Shown: positions 33,599 through 42,011 of the stretch, one piece after another
Layout of the letters: the number at the start of each line of letters is the position of its first letter
Numbering within the stretch: the stretch's first letter is position 1
NCBI RefSeq assembly: GCF_000526695.1
Contig: NZ_JAGO01000012.1
Span: 1 to 64,000 of the forward strand
DNA length: 64,000 nucleotides
Source: Carnimonas nigrificans ATCC BAA-78
GTDB taxonomy: Bacteria > Pseudomonadota > Gammaproteobacteria > Pseudomonadales > Halomonadaceae
Direction: 5' to 3'
Position numbers and translations under genes: made by a program
Notes under the pieces: model-generated
Databases searched by the model: none
Told to the model about the DNA's origin: nothing
Seen by the model: the letters and a program-made list of their open reading frames with translations, nothing else

Positions 33599-36115
33599 AT
33601 GACGCTTGGCATGACTCCTACACCGTTTGTCTCCACCAAGGAGCATGATGCCAATCTGGCAAAACTGCTCCGTGGGTATACTCCGGCACAAGGGTTTGAC
33701 GCACTCTATGATGCGTGCGGGCAATTACGCCCTCACTGGCATGAATTTCTCCATGGTTTTGTCGCTCAAGGTGAAGAGAGCATCCGGCAGCGTGTCAATG
33801 AAGTACAGCGACTACTGCATGAAAATGGACTTACCTTTAAGGGGAGAGACGCGCATTCCACGGCACGCCATTGGAGCCTTGATCCACTACCGCTTCTGGT
33901 AACAAATGGAGAGTGGGCAGAGATAGAACAGGGGATTCAGCAATGGGCACGCTTGCTGAATGCCGTGCTGTGTGACGTGTATGGCGAGCAGAAAGTGCTG
34001 CGCGAAGGCTGGCTGCCAACCGGGGCGCTGTTCCAGCATGGATGGTGGTGGCCCGCCTGTCATGGCACCTTGCCCGACCATGGGGCTGCCTTGTCTACCT
34101 TGGGAATGGACCTGATCTGCGACACCTATGGGCAATGGCGTGTAGTGACACCTCGGACCCAATCCCCGCTGGGTGCTGGCTATGCGCTGGAGAATCGAAT
34201 CGTCTTGGCGCGCTCTTTCCCGCGTTTGTATCGCGATGCACCGCTGCGACGGCTGGCTGGAGCGCTTGCCGAAGGTCATCAGACGCTTCGGGCATTGGGC
34301 GCTGGTCATCGTGAACACCCTAATGTGGTGCTACTGACAGCAGGGCCTCATAGTGATGGCTACCTTGAGCATGCCTATCTTGCTAGCTACCTCAATATTC
34401 CGCTGGTCGAAGGGCAGGATCTGGTTGTTCGGGAACAGCGCGTCTGGATTCGAACGCTGGGTGGGTTGACCCCTGTCGATGTGATTTTGCGTCGCATGAG
34501 TGATGCCTGGTGTGATCCCCTGGAGCTGCGTGCCGATTCTATTCTTGGCGTCGCAGGGCTGATGCAGGCTGTACGATCAGGTCAGGTACATATCGCTAAT
34601 CCGATCGGCTCAAGCATTATCGAACACCCGATACTCAAGCCATTCTGGCCGCGTTTATGTCAAACCCTCCTGGGCGAGTCATTGTTGATGAAATGCGCGG
34701 AAAGCTGGTGGTGCGGCGAGCCGGAGGGTCTTGAGCGTACCCTGCAGGAGCTTCCTCAACTGGTTCTCTATCCTTGTACAGAAGGTGCTGGCGCTATTCA
34801 TGCCGCTGCCTTGAGTGATCTGGACCTGGAAAGTCTCAAGGCTTCCGTTCTTGAGCGCCCTGATAAATATGTGGCAGAACGGCCGATGGCCTCGGCCACT
34901 GCCCCTGTATTTGACATGGAACATCAACAACTTGTCCCGGAACGACTCTCGCTGCGGCTGTTTGCTTCGCTGGATTCATCTTCTGTAGAGCATGGGGCTG
35001 GTGAAGTCAGCTACAACGTAATGCCAGGCGGACTGGTATGGGTAGGGGAACCCGGACAGTCAGCGTTTCAGAGCAGTGTGGTCAAGGATCTATGGGTACT
35101 GGCTGATCAACCCCAGCCCCATGTCAGTCCGCTGCGTCAGGCCAGCGCGCCATTGGTTGTGACGCGTGATGGTGTCGATCTGCCTAGCCGTGTTGCGGAT
35201 AGCCTCTTCTGGTTTGGGCGTTATGGCGAGCGCCTGGATAATCGTGCCCGTTTGGTACGAGAGGCCTTTGTTCGTCTGCTTGAGCAGGATCAGGCAAGTG
35301 TGGTCGATCCTTCCTTGAACAGTCTGTTACGCATACTGGGACACGGTTCTATAACGACGAGTGATCCTGCGGCCCGGTTCGGGCAGAGTCGTGGCTGTCT
35401 GAAGGATGAGATAGAGGCTACTGGCCCTGCTGGTTTGATGACTCTCGCTGCGGCAGTAAAACGAAATGCTCAGGCTGTACGGGATCACCTGGGGGATGAT
35501 GCCTGGCGGCTGATCAGTAATCTGGGCAATGAACTTGCCGAGAGCCATAGCGCCATGAGCGGGCGTCGTGCCTGTGAGCGCACTATTACTGAACTGGCCG
35601 CTGTCTTTGGTTTGTGCAACGAAACCATGCCACACCATTATGGTTGGCGCCTGATGGATATAGGGCGCTTTCTCGAGCGCTGCCAGAATAGTCTGACCCT
35701 GCTAAGTAATGCCTTAATTGACAGTCCAGCCGATGAGAGCGCCGGTGCCGGCGAAATGATGCTGGCAGCGACTGACAATTTTACTGCCTATCGCCGCCGT
35801 TATCGTAGTGAACTTCATCCCAATGCCTTGCTTGATCTGTTGCTTTTCGATGAAGGCAACCCGCGCTCCATCGGATATATGTTCAAGCGCTTGAAACGGC
35901 AATTGGATAGATTGCCGCAACCAAACAGCTCGTCTTATCGTTCGGAAGAGCAGCGCCTCTTGATTCTGGCCAGTTCCCGCTTGCAGCTTGCAGCTTGCCG
36001 ATGTTCCCGCTCTTGCCGGATTGCCCGATTCTCCCGAGAGCAAACGGGTGCTGGCGACTCTGCTGGAAGAGCTGTGGGCACCGTTGGATCGCTTATCGGA
36101 TGCCATCAGCAATAG
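33599..36115 (+). CDS. Second ATP-grasp/alpha-E fusion protein, frameshifted near its C-terminus
   Basis: A divergent paralogue of the 30860-33328 gene. It has an N-terminal circularly permuted ATP-grasp domain (YALENRIVLARSFPRLYRDA, VVLLTAGPHSDGYLEHAYLA, LVEGQDLVV). A natural linker after SSVVKDLWVLADQ leads to an alpha-E domain (RVADSLFWFGRYGERLDNRA). The family's usual lysine block VKPANESGGYG is replaced by a stretch without it, so ATP-grasp catalysis may be weakened. The frame shifts at the 7-bp repeat 35979-35998, and the last ~45 residues are basic and unlike the family. Removing one repeat unit restores a frame to 36170 that overlaps the transglutaminase ATG. Start is GTG 33596 or ATG 33599, without a clear ribosome-binding site. 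Confidence 0.8.
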   Translation: MTLGMTPTPFVSTKEHDANLAKLLRGYTPAQGFDALYDACGQLRPHWHEFLHGFVAQGEESIRQRVNEVQRLLHENGLTFKGRDAHSTARHWSLDPLPLLVTNGEWAEIEQGIQQWARLLNAVLCDVYGEQKVLREGWLPTGALFQHGWWWPACHGTLPDHGAALSTLGMDLICDTYGQWRVVTPRTQSPLGAGYALENRIVLARSFPRLYRDAPLRRLAGALAEGHQTLRALGAGHREHPNVVLLTAGPHSDGYLEHAYLASYLNIPLVEGQDLVVREQRVWIRTLGGLTPVDVILRRMSDAWCDPLELRADSILGVAGLMQAVRSGQVHIANPIGSSIIEHPILKPFWPRLCQTLLGESLLMKCAESWWCGEPEGLERTLQELPQLVLYPCTEGAGAIHAAALSDLDLESLKASVLERPDKYVAERPMASATAPVFDMEHQQLVPERLSLRLFASLDSSSVEHGAGEVSYNVMPGGLVWVGEPGQSAFQSSVVKDLWVLADQPQPHVSPLRQASAPLVVTRDGVDLPSRVADSLFWFGRYGERLDNRARLVREAFVRLLEQDQASVVDPSLNSLLRILGHGSITTSDPAARFGQSRGCLKDEIEATGPAGLMTLAAAVKRNAQAVRDHLGDDAWRLISNLGNELAESHSAMSGRRACERTITELAAVFGLCNETMPHHYGWRLMDIGRFLERCQNSLTLLSNALIDSPADESAGAGEMMLAATDNFTAYRRRYRSELHPNALLDLLLFDEGNPRSIGYMFKRLKRQLDRLPQPNSSSYRSEEQRLLILASSRLQLAACRCSRSCRIARFSREQTGAGDSAGRAVGTVGSLIGCHQQ
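35979..35998 (+). repeat. 7-bp tandem repeat (GCTTGCA) causing a frameshift
   Basis: Two full copies of GCTTGCA (35979-35985, 35986-35992) are followed by GCTTGC. Because seven is not a multiple of three, copy number switches the reading frame. One copy fewer gives SSRLQLADVPALAG and continues to a TGA at 36168-36170. Confidence 0.9.
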
Positions 36116-36166
36116 TCATTTTGCCCATGTCGAGACTCCACGCCAGCTGTTGGAGATGCAAGCTCC

Positions 36167-37051
36167 ATGATTTATCGGCTGCGACATACTACCCGCTATG
36201 AATATGCCTCGATGGTCACGCTCTGTCATAGTGAAGCCCGCATGTTGCCTCGTCAGCTACCGTGGCAGCACTGTGATGAGTCGGAAATTACCATCTTTCC
36301 CATAACCGTCAGCCGCTGTATGCATACTGATGTATTCGGCAACCGTGTCCTTTATTTTTCCCTTGAAGAACCGCATCAATCGCTGGGCATCACGATTGAT
36401 ACACGAATACGCACATCGGCTCGACCGGCACCGGTCGATAATGGTCGTCCCTGGCGTAGCTCCTTGGCACTTTCGGTGGGCTGCCAAGAGCGGCTGGATA
36501 CGGCAATGGTAAGTGTAGACTCGCCCCTCGTCGTGAGTTCTGACTCCCTGCGCGATTATGCCTTGCCAAGTTTTCCTGAACATCGTACTGCCCTTGAAGG
36601 TGTACTGGATCTGAATCAACGCATTTTCAATGAGTTCTCATACGATCCGGGCTACACCACGGTTGCCACGCCCATTGATGATGTACTACTCAACCGCAGG
36701 GGAGTGTGCCAGGACTTTGCCCATCTGATGATCGGATGTCTTCGCTCACTAGGGTTCCCCACACGTTATATCAGTGGTTATCTGGAGACGCTGCCTCCTC
36801 CTGGGCAACCTCGGCTGATCGGCGCTGATGCATCACATGCCTGGCTGGCCGTCTATCTGCCGGAAAGTGGCTGGCTCGAATTGGATCCTACCAATGGCAG
36901 CCTATCGGGAGAGAAGCATATTATTAACGCTTGGGGACGTGATTATGCCGATGTTGCTCCCTTGAAAGGGGTGATGAGCGGTGGTGGCTCACAGCACCTG
37001 ACGGTCTCTGTGGATGTAGAACCATTGGGCGAAACATCTTCTCCTCCATAA
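36167..37051 (+). CDS. Transglutaminase-like cysteine protease family protein
   Basis: A 294-residue protein with an N-terminal beta domain (IYRLRHTTRYEYASMVTLCH, including SEARMLPR) and a transglutaminase core. The triad is visible as Cys in RRGVCQDFAHLMI, His in ADASHAWLAVYL and Asp in LELDPTNG. Such proteins often act as peptidases and co-occur with ATP-grasp/alpha-E genes. Its ATG at 36167 overlaps the restored stop of the upstream gene (ATGA), evidence for translational coupling in the undisturbed frame. No signal peptide is seen. It may trim or remove the product made by the ligases. Confidence 0.92.
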   Translation: MIYRLRHTTRYEYASMVTLCHSEARMLPRQLPWQHCDESEITIFPITVSRCMHTDVFGNRVLYFSLEEPHQSLGITIDTRIRTSARPAPVDNGRPWRSSLALSVGCQERLDTAMVSVDSPLVVSSDSLRDYALPSFPEHRTALEGVLDLNQRIFNEFSYDPGYTTVATPIDDVLLNRRGVCQDFAHLMIGCLRSLGFPTRYISGYLETLPPPGQPRLIGADASHAWLAVYLPESGWLELDPTNGSLSGEKHIINAWGRDYADVAPLKGVMSGGGSQHLTVSVDVEPLGETSSPP

Positions 37052-37323
37052 GTTTTCCCCCAAGGATATCTTTCCAGAACGTTCCTGTTCTGATGGATGC
37101 CACCAAGCAATTTCACCGGCCACCTGGTTTCTACTGAACAACGTTTTGCTTCATCACTTCGATGGCGTTATTCCTCATTACATCTGTTTGATTCTGAATA
37201 GATGATGGAGTCGTTGGCGTAGTCGTTTAAACAGTGGCAACAGGTAGTTACTTCATGAAAACAGGTACGCGCGCAGGCGCTCTACGCAAGAAATAATCGA
37301 GCTTGAACATCAGCACAACGAAC
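37052..37323. other. Intergenic DNA after the transglutaminase gene
   Basis: About 270 bp with no convincing gene. It lies inside the region bracketed by the two slt 3' copies. A terminator-type hairpin begins at its right end. Confidence 0.4.
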
Positions 37324-37375
37324 GGCCCGCCGAAAACTGGATATTAGTCCAATCTTCGGCGGGCCATTTCTATAT
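37324..37375. terminator. Long hairpin between transglutaminase and slt genes
   Basis: An 11-bp perfect stem (37324-37334 with 37355-37365) encloses a second short stem TGGA/TCCA. It is followed on the plus strand by ATTTCTATATT. It lies between convergent genes and may terminate both. Confidence 0.65.
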
Positions 37376-37387
37376 TCGGGAACATAT

Positions 37388-37607
37388 TTTTATCAACCGC
37401 AAACACCTCACCGAAGCGCCGCTATCCTGTGGTAACGGCGCTCCAGTATCGCTTAGCGTGCCAGTAGGTTTGGCCCGTAAGTGCCGTTACGCTCGGCTGG
37501 CGATAGCATGCTGACGCCGTTGCTGGAGCCTTTCGCGATACTTTCGAATACCGCACGGTAATCCAGTACCGCAAGCACATAGTTGCGTGTTTCGCGGAAG
37601 GGGATGC
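37388..37607 (-). repeat. Right direct repeat: slt 3' end and flank
   Basis: This is the intact counterpart of 29385-29604, in the same orientation. It covers the last ~51 codons of slt and about 65 bp beyond its stop. The two copies have equal length, with two compensating one-base indels near and after the stop codon and about twenty substitutions. Confidence 0.9.
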
Positions 37608-39450
37608 TTTCAACAAACAGGTCAAACGGCTGGTTGCTGTTGGCCAGCCAGCGATCCACGCGACCGGGGCCGGCATTATAAGCAGCGGCAGCGGCAATGC
37701 GGTTGCCGTTATAGCGCTCCAGCATCGACGTAATATAGCTGGCACCGAAACGAATGTTGGTATCAGGATCCTTGAGGCTGTTCACTCCTGAATAGGGAAT
37801 GCCTTCCACACGGCTGATGTGCTGCGCTGTGCCCGGCATGAGCTGCATCAGGCCGCGTGCACCGGCAGGCGACTGGGCGCTTGGGTTGAAGGCGCTTTCG
37901 CGTCGCGCAATGCCCATCAGCATATAAGGATCGGTGCCATGAGCGTTGCCCCAGCGCTGGAACTGGCTCAGGTAGGCGGGAGGGAAGCGCCACGCCAGCG
38001 AGTCGAGCGCCCTGGCGGTGATCGACCCTTGTACGGCCAGCGCATACCAGTGCTGCTTGATGGCATAGGCCGCCATGGCTTCACGCTTGGCGTGATCCGC
38101 CCGTTGCAGGGTATAGACCCATTCGCTGTAGGCCAGCCCCGGCTCACCAATACGATAAAGCGCCGCTACACGCTGTACCGCGGGAAGTGCTGCGACCTGA
38201 TTGATACGAGCAGGCGAGACAGGATGCGACTTGTCATTCATCGCGTAAGAAGCATGAATGCGATCCGCTGCTGCGAAGCCCCAGAAATCACGCTCTTCGG
38301 CCGCCGCGCGATAAGCGTTGTTGGCAGTAGCGCGCTCACCGAGCTGCTCTGCGGCACGCCCGAGCCAATATTGCCAGCGTGGGCTGCGGCGTACTTCCGC
38401 CGGCATCTTCGGCACCATACGGTACACGCCGCGCCAGTCGCGTTCGGCCAGTGCCGTGCGAATACGCAGCTCATAAAGGGCGTTATCGTTCAGTTGCGGT
38501 AGCGTCTGATCTACCCAGCTACGGTTGTCACTCACCTCTTTCAGCATCGAGTTGAAGGCGATGTCGTGCTGAATGGCGAGACGCTGTTCGTTATTGAGCG
38601 CCTGACTGCTGGAAAGCTGCCGCCATGCGCTGAGCGCTGCGCGCGGATCGCTGCGACTGAGCGAGTGAAACGCCACCGTCATCAGGCGACCGGCGGCGTG
38701 ACTGTCTGGCCCCAGGCGCGCCGGTACAGTTGTTACCGCAGCAGGATTGGCATACACCCGATCGAAGGTTGCCATCGCGCTCTGCCAGTTGGGCGCATCA
38801 ATCAGTTTGCGCACATAGTTGACAAGTGAGCTGTTGCCACTCTGCCAGGCGTGCATCAGGCGCGCCCAATCATTGCTTGCGGTAATTTCACCGCGACTGC
38901 GCAGGGTATCGAACAGCGGATCGCAGGCGTTGGGCTGGGAGTGACCTACTTCCCACAGCTCACGTCCACCGGCAGCGGCGCGCTGCGGGTCGCGGGTCAG
39001 CAGCGCACGGTAGTAGTAGCACTGGTTTTCGGTAGCGCTGGGCACTCCATTGCTGATCGCCAGCAGGGCAGCATCATTCCCCGCCTTGCCATAGGCTCGC
39101 TGGGCAAAGTTGCGTAACCACTCCGATAGCGGCGAATCACTATTGGCATTAATGAAGCGGCTGATCGAGGTGGCTGGAATATCCGGGAGCTGGTTGCGCA
39201 GTTGGTGGTATTGAATGTAGGCCCCCAGCACATGATTCGATACGGCTGAACTGGTATCGAAGCTGCCCTGGCGAGCGCTGTTGAGTGCTTGCTCAATGGC
39301 CGCATCACCGGTATCGGCGTGGGCTATGGTTGCGCTGCCCAGCGGGGCGAACAGGGCGGCTGAAATGGCGGCGGCCAGCAGGGTGCGGCGAGGATGTCGC
39401 GCACGTCGAAAGATGGCAGATCTCTTGGCGATTGATGCAGATACGGTCAC
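37453..39450 (-). CDS. slt: Soluble lytic murein transglycosylase Slt
   Basis: Slt cleaves peptidoglycan glycan strands in the periplasm, leaving 1,6-anhydromuramyl ends. The N-terminus has a basic, then hydrophobic signal peptide (RRTLLAAAISAALFAPLG, with AHA before the mature chain). A long alpha-helical superhelix covers about residues 50-470. The C-terminal goose-lysozyme-like domain shows LMGIARRESAFNPSAQSPAG (catalytic Glu), ARGLMQLMPGTA and AAAYNAGPGRVDRW. The start is GTG at 39450, 5 nt after AAAAGGAG, giving 665 residues; the ATG at 39477 was rejected. A 220-bp copy of its 3' end lies at 29385. Confidence 0.95.
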   Translation of the reverse strand: MTVSASIAKRSAIFRRARHPRRTLLAAAISAALFAPLGSATIAHADTGDAAIEQALNSARQGSFDTSSAVSNHVLGAYIQYHQLRNQLPDIPATSISRFINANSDSPLSEWLRNFAQRAYGKAGNDAALLAISNGVPSATENQCYYYRALLTRDPQRAAAGGRELWEVGHSQPNACDPLFDTLRSRGEITASNDWARLMHAWQSGNSSLVNYVRKLIDAPNWQSAMATFDRVYANPAAVTTVPARLGPDSHAAGRLMTVAFHSLSRSDPRAALSAWRQLSSSQALNNEQRLAIQHDIAFNSMLKEVSDNRSWVDQTLPQLNDNALYELRIRTALAERDWRGVYRMVPKMPAEVRRSPRWQYWLGRAAEQLGERATANNAYRAAAEERDFWGFAAADRIHASYAMNDKSHPVSPARINQVAALPAVQRVAALYRIGEPGLAYSEWVYTLQRADHAKREAMAAYAIKQHWYALAVQGSITARALDSLAWRFPPAYLSQFQRWGNAHGTDPYMLMGIARRESAFNPSAQSPAGARGLMQLMPGTAQHISRVEGIPYSGVNSLKDPDTNIRFGASYITSMLERYNGNRIAAAAAYNAGPGRVDRWLANSNQPFDLFVESIPFRETRNYVLAVLDYRAVFESIAKGSSNGVSMLSPAERNGTYGPNLLAR

Positions 39451-39592
39451 AGGTACTCCTTTTAGCGAGCCGACCATTGCGACTTGAATTTTTCAGGGGC
39501 CGTCCGCACTTAGAAGACTTCATGTGCGGCAGGGAAGTGGCGTTCTCGATGCTGGGTTCAGGGCTTGTGAAGGCCCGCTATGGAGACAGTCG

Positions 39593-39910
39593 ATGAAACG
39601 TAAAAAATTCAATCTGTTTGGTCTTGTTGCTGGACGTGGCAATGTTCTCTTGCGGATTGCTAAAGCGCTGCGAACACTTGTGCCGATGATGCACGACTAT
39701 ATTCGCGGTGACTACCGCCCATTTCCCAGAAAGGCCGCGCTGCTGTTAATAGTAGCGATTGTCTATGTCTTCTTCCCGTTCGATCTCGTGCCCGACTTCA
39801 TTCCGTTCTGGGGGCAGCTCGATGATCTGTTTATTAGCGGCTGGATACTCGCGAAGCTGGACGAAGAGCTTGACGGCTACCGCGCCTGGAAGCGCGGCCG
39901 CAGCTCATAA
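39593..39910 (+). CDS. DUF1232 (YkvA-like) small membrane protein
   Basis: A 105-residue protein with a central hydrophobic segment ALLLIVAIVYVFFPFDLVPD followed by FIPFWGQLDDLFI, the hallmark of DUF1232. Its function is unknown. The ATG at 39593 has TGGAG 7 nt upstream; the frame is open to 39524, but the extra residues do not fit the family. It is divergent from slt and precedes htpG. Confidence 0.85.
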   Translation: MKRKKFNLFGLVAGRGNVLLRIAKALRTLVPMMHDYIRGDYRPFPRKAALLLIVAIVYVFFPFDLVPDFIPFWGQLDDLFISGWILAKLDEELDGYRAWKRGRSS

Positions 39911-39983
39911 GCCAGCACAAGCCACGATTTCTCACCTGTCAGGGTGACTCCCGGACCTTCACTGTTATTCAGGAAAGAGAGCA

Positions 39984-41900
39984 ATGACGCAACAAGAGTC
40001 TCAGTCTACTTCTTCAGCGCAAAAGGAAACGCTTGGATTCAAGACGGAAGTCAAACAGCTTCTGCATCTGATGATCCATTCGCTCTACTCAAACCGTGAA
40101 ATCTTTCTGCGTGAGCTGATTTCAAACGCGGCTGATGCCTGCGACAAGCTGCGCTATCGTGCGCTGGAAGACGATGGCCTCTATGAAGGCGACAGCGAAC
40201 TTAAGGTTCAGATTGAATTCGACGATCAGGCGAAAACGGTCACCATTCGCGACAACGGCATCGGCATGAGCCGCGACGATGTGATCAATAACCTCGGCAC
40301 CATCGCCAAGTCGGGCACCGCTGAATTCCTCAAGCAGCTGTCAGGCGAGCAGCAAAAGGATGCCAACCTGATTGGTCAGTTCGGGGTGGGCTTCTACTCC
40401 GCCTTTATCGTGGCAGAGAATGTGCGTGTACGTACACGTTTGGCGGGAGCGCCAGCCGCGGAAGGCACCGAATGGATCTCCCAGGGGGAAGGCGAGTTCA
40501 CCATCGAGACCATCGAGCTGCCGCGTCACGGCACCGAGATTACGCTCTCGCTGCGCAACGACGCAGAAGAGTTTGCCAACGAACATCGCCTGCGCTCGCT
40601 GATTCGCACCTATTCGGATCATATTGATCTGCCGGTGCAGATGAAAAAAGTGGAAGAAGCCGAAGACGAGCAGGGCGAAAAGACCACTACCGAATCGTGG
40701 GAGACTGTCAACCAGGCGCAAGCGCTCTGGACGCGCCCCAAAAGCGACGTGTCCGACGACGAGTACAACGAGTTTTACAAGCACATCGCCAGTGACTTCA
40801 CCGATCCGCTGATCTGGAGCCACAACAAGGTAGAAGGCAAACTGGAATACACCAGCCTGCTGTATGTGCCGGGTCGTGCGCCCTTCGATCTTTATCAGCG
40901 TGAAGGCGTGCGTGGCCTCAAGCTTTATGTGCAGCGTGTCTTCATCATGGATGACGCCGAGCAGTTCCTGCCGCTCTACCTGCGCTTTATCAAGGGCGTT
41001 ATCGACACCAATGCGCTGTCGCTCAACGTTTCCCGCGAGCTGTTGCAGAAAGACCCGCAGGTTGACAAGCTCAAGAGCGCACTGACCAAGCGCGTGCTCG
41101 ATATGCTCAAGAAGCTGTCGAAGGACAGCGACAAGTATCAGGCTTTCTGGAACGAATTTGGCTCGGTGCTCAAGGAAGGTCCGGCAGAAGACGCCAGCAA
41201 CCGTGAGAAAATCGCAGAGTTGCTGCGCTTCTCTTCAACGCATACCGATAGCACCGTGCAGAATGTGGCGCTCTCCGACTACGTTGAGCGCATGAAGGAA
41301 GGCCAGGACAAGATCTACTACCTGGCTTCCGAAAGCTTCAATGCTGCGCGCAATAGCCCGCATCTCGAAATCTTCCGCAAGAAAGGCATCGAGGTACTGC
41401 TGCTGAGCGACCGTATCGACGAATGGCTGACCACGCACCTCACTGAATTCGACGGTAAAACGCTGGTTGATATCGCCAAGGGCGATCTTGATCTTGGTGC
41501 CGTAGAAGATGAAGAAGAGAAGAAAGCGCAGGAAGAGAGCGCCAAGGCCAGAGAAGGGCTGGTAGGGCGTCTTAAGGAAGGTCTGGGCGAGCGTGTGAGC
41601 GACGTGCGCGTTACTCATCGCTTGACCGACTCGCCTGCCTGCGTGGTGCTGGATGCCAACGATATGGGGCAGCAGCTGCGCAAGCTGATGGAAGCCGCTG
41701 GTCAGGCAGTGCCCGAAAGCAAGCCGATCCTTGAGATCAATCCAGAGCATCCGCTGGTGAACCGCCTCGATACGCTTGAAGGCGATGAGTTTGAAGGCTT
41801 TGCCAGCGTGCTGCTGGATCAGGCGATTATCGCTGAAGGCGGGCATTTGGATGATCCTGCCGCCTACGTCAAGAAACTGAACGCCTTGCTGATGCGTTAA
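39984..41900 (+). CDS. htpG: Molecular chaperone HtpG (Hsp90)
   Basis: A 638-residue Hsp90 homodimer protein of the cytoplasm. The N-terminal GHKL ATPase has [34 protein letters not shown] and [14 protein letters not shown]. The middle domain has [20 protein letters not shown] and [12 protein letters not shown]. The C-terminal dimerisation domain ends near NALLMR. Length is normal. AAAGAGAG lies about 5 nt before the ATG. A strong terminator follows. Confidence 0.97.
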   Translation: MTQQESQSTSSAQKETLGFKTEVKQLLHLMIHSLYSNREIFLRELISNAADACDKLRYRALEDDGLYEGDSELKVQIEFDDQAKTVTIRDNGIGMSRDDVINNLGTIAKSGTAEFLKQLSGEQQKDANLIGQFGVGFYSAFIVAENVRVRTRLAGAPAAEGTEWISQGEGEFTIETIELPRHGTEITLSLRNDAEEFANEHRLRSLIRTYSDHIDLPVQMKKVEEAEDEQGEKTTTESWETVNQAQALWTRPKSDVSDDEYNEFYKHIASDFTDPLIWSHNKVEGKLEYTSLLYVPGRAPFDLYQREGVRGLKLYVQRVFIMDDAEQFLPLYLRFIKGVIDTNALSLNVSRELLQKDPQVDKLKSALTKRVLDMLKKLSKDSDKYQAFWNEFGSVLKEGPAEDASNREKIAELLRFSSTHTDSTVQNVALSDYVERMKEGQDKIYYLASESFNAARNSPHLEIFRKKGIEVLLLSDRIDEWLTTHLTEFDGKTLVDIAKGDLDLGAVEDEEEKKAQEESAKAREGLVGRLKEGLGERVSDVRVTHRLTDSPACVVLDANDMGQQLRKLMEAAGQAVPESKPILEINPEHPLVNRLDTLEGDEFEGFASVLLDQAIIAEGGHLDDPAAYVKKLNALLMR

Positions 41901-41927
41901 GTGGCACTGTCGTTCCATTGGTAGACA

Positions 41928-41960
41928 AACGCCCCGCTGGATAACCAGTGGGGCGTTTTT
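41928..41960 (+). terminator. Rho-independent terminator after htpG
   Basis: A 13-bp stem with one G-T pair (41928-41940 with 41945-41957), a 4-nt loop, and T-run to 41960. Confidence 0.9.
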
Positions 41961-42011
41961 AGTTGGCAAGCTGAAAATAACCGGAAGTGGAGGTAAAAGT
42001 GTGGCGAAGAG

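Noticed and set aside
37422-37745. 107-residue minus-strand frame at the slt end
   Set aside because: It is the alternative frame of the intact slt gene. It resembles the previous entry only because of the duplication.
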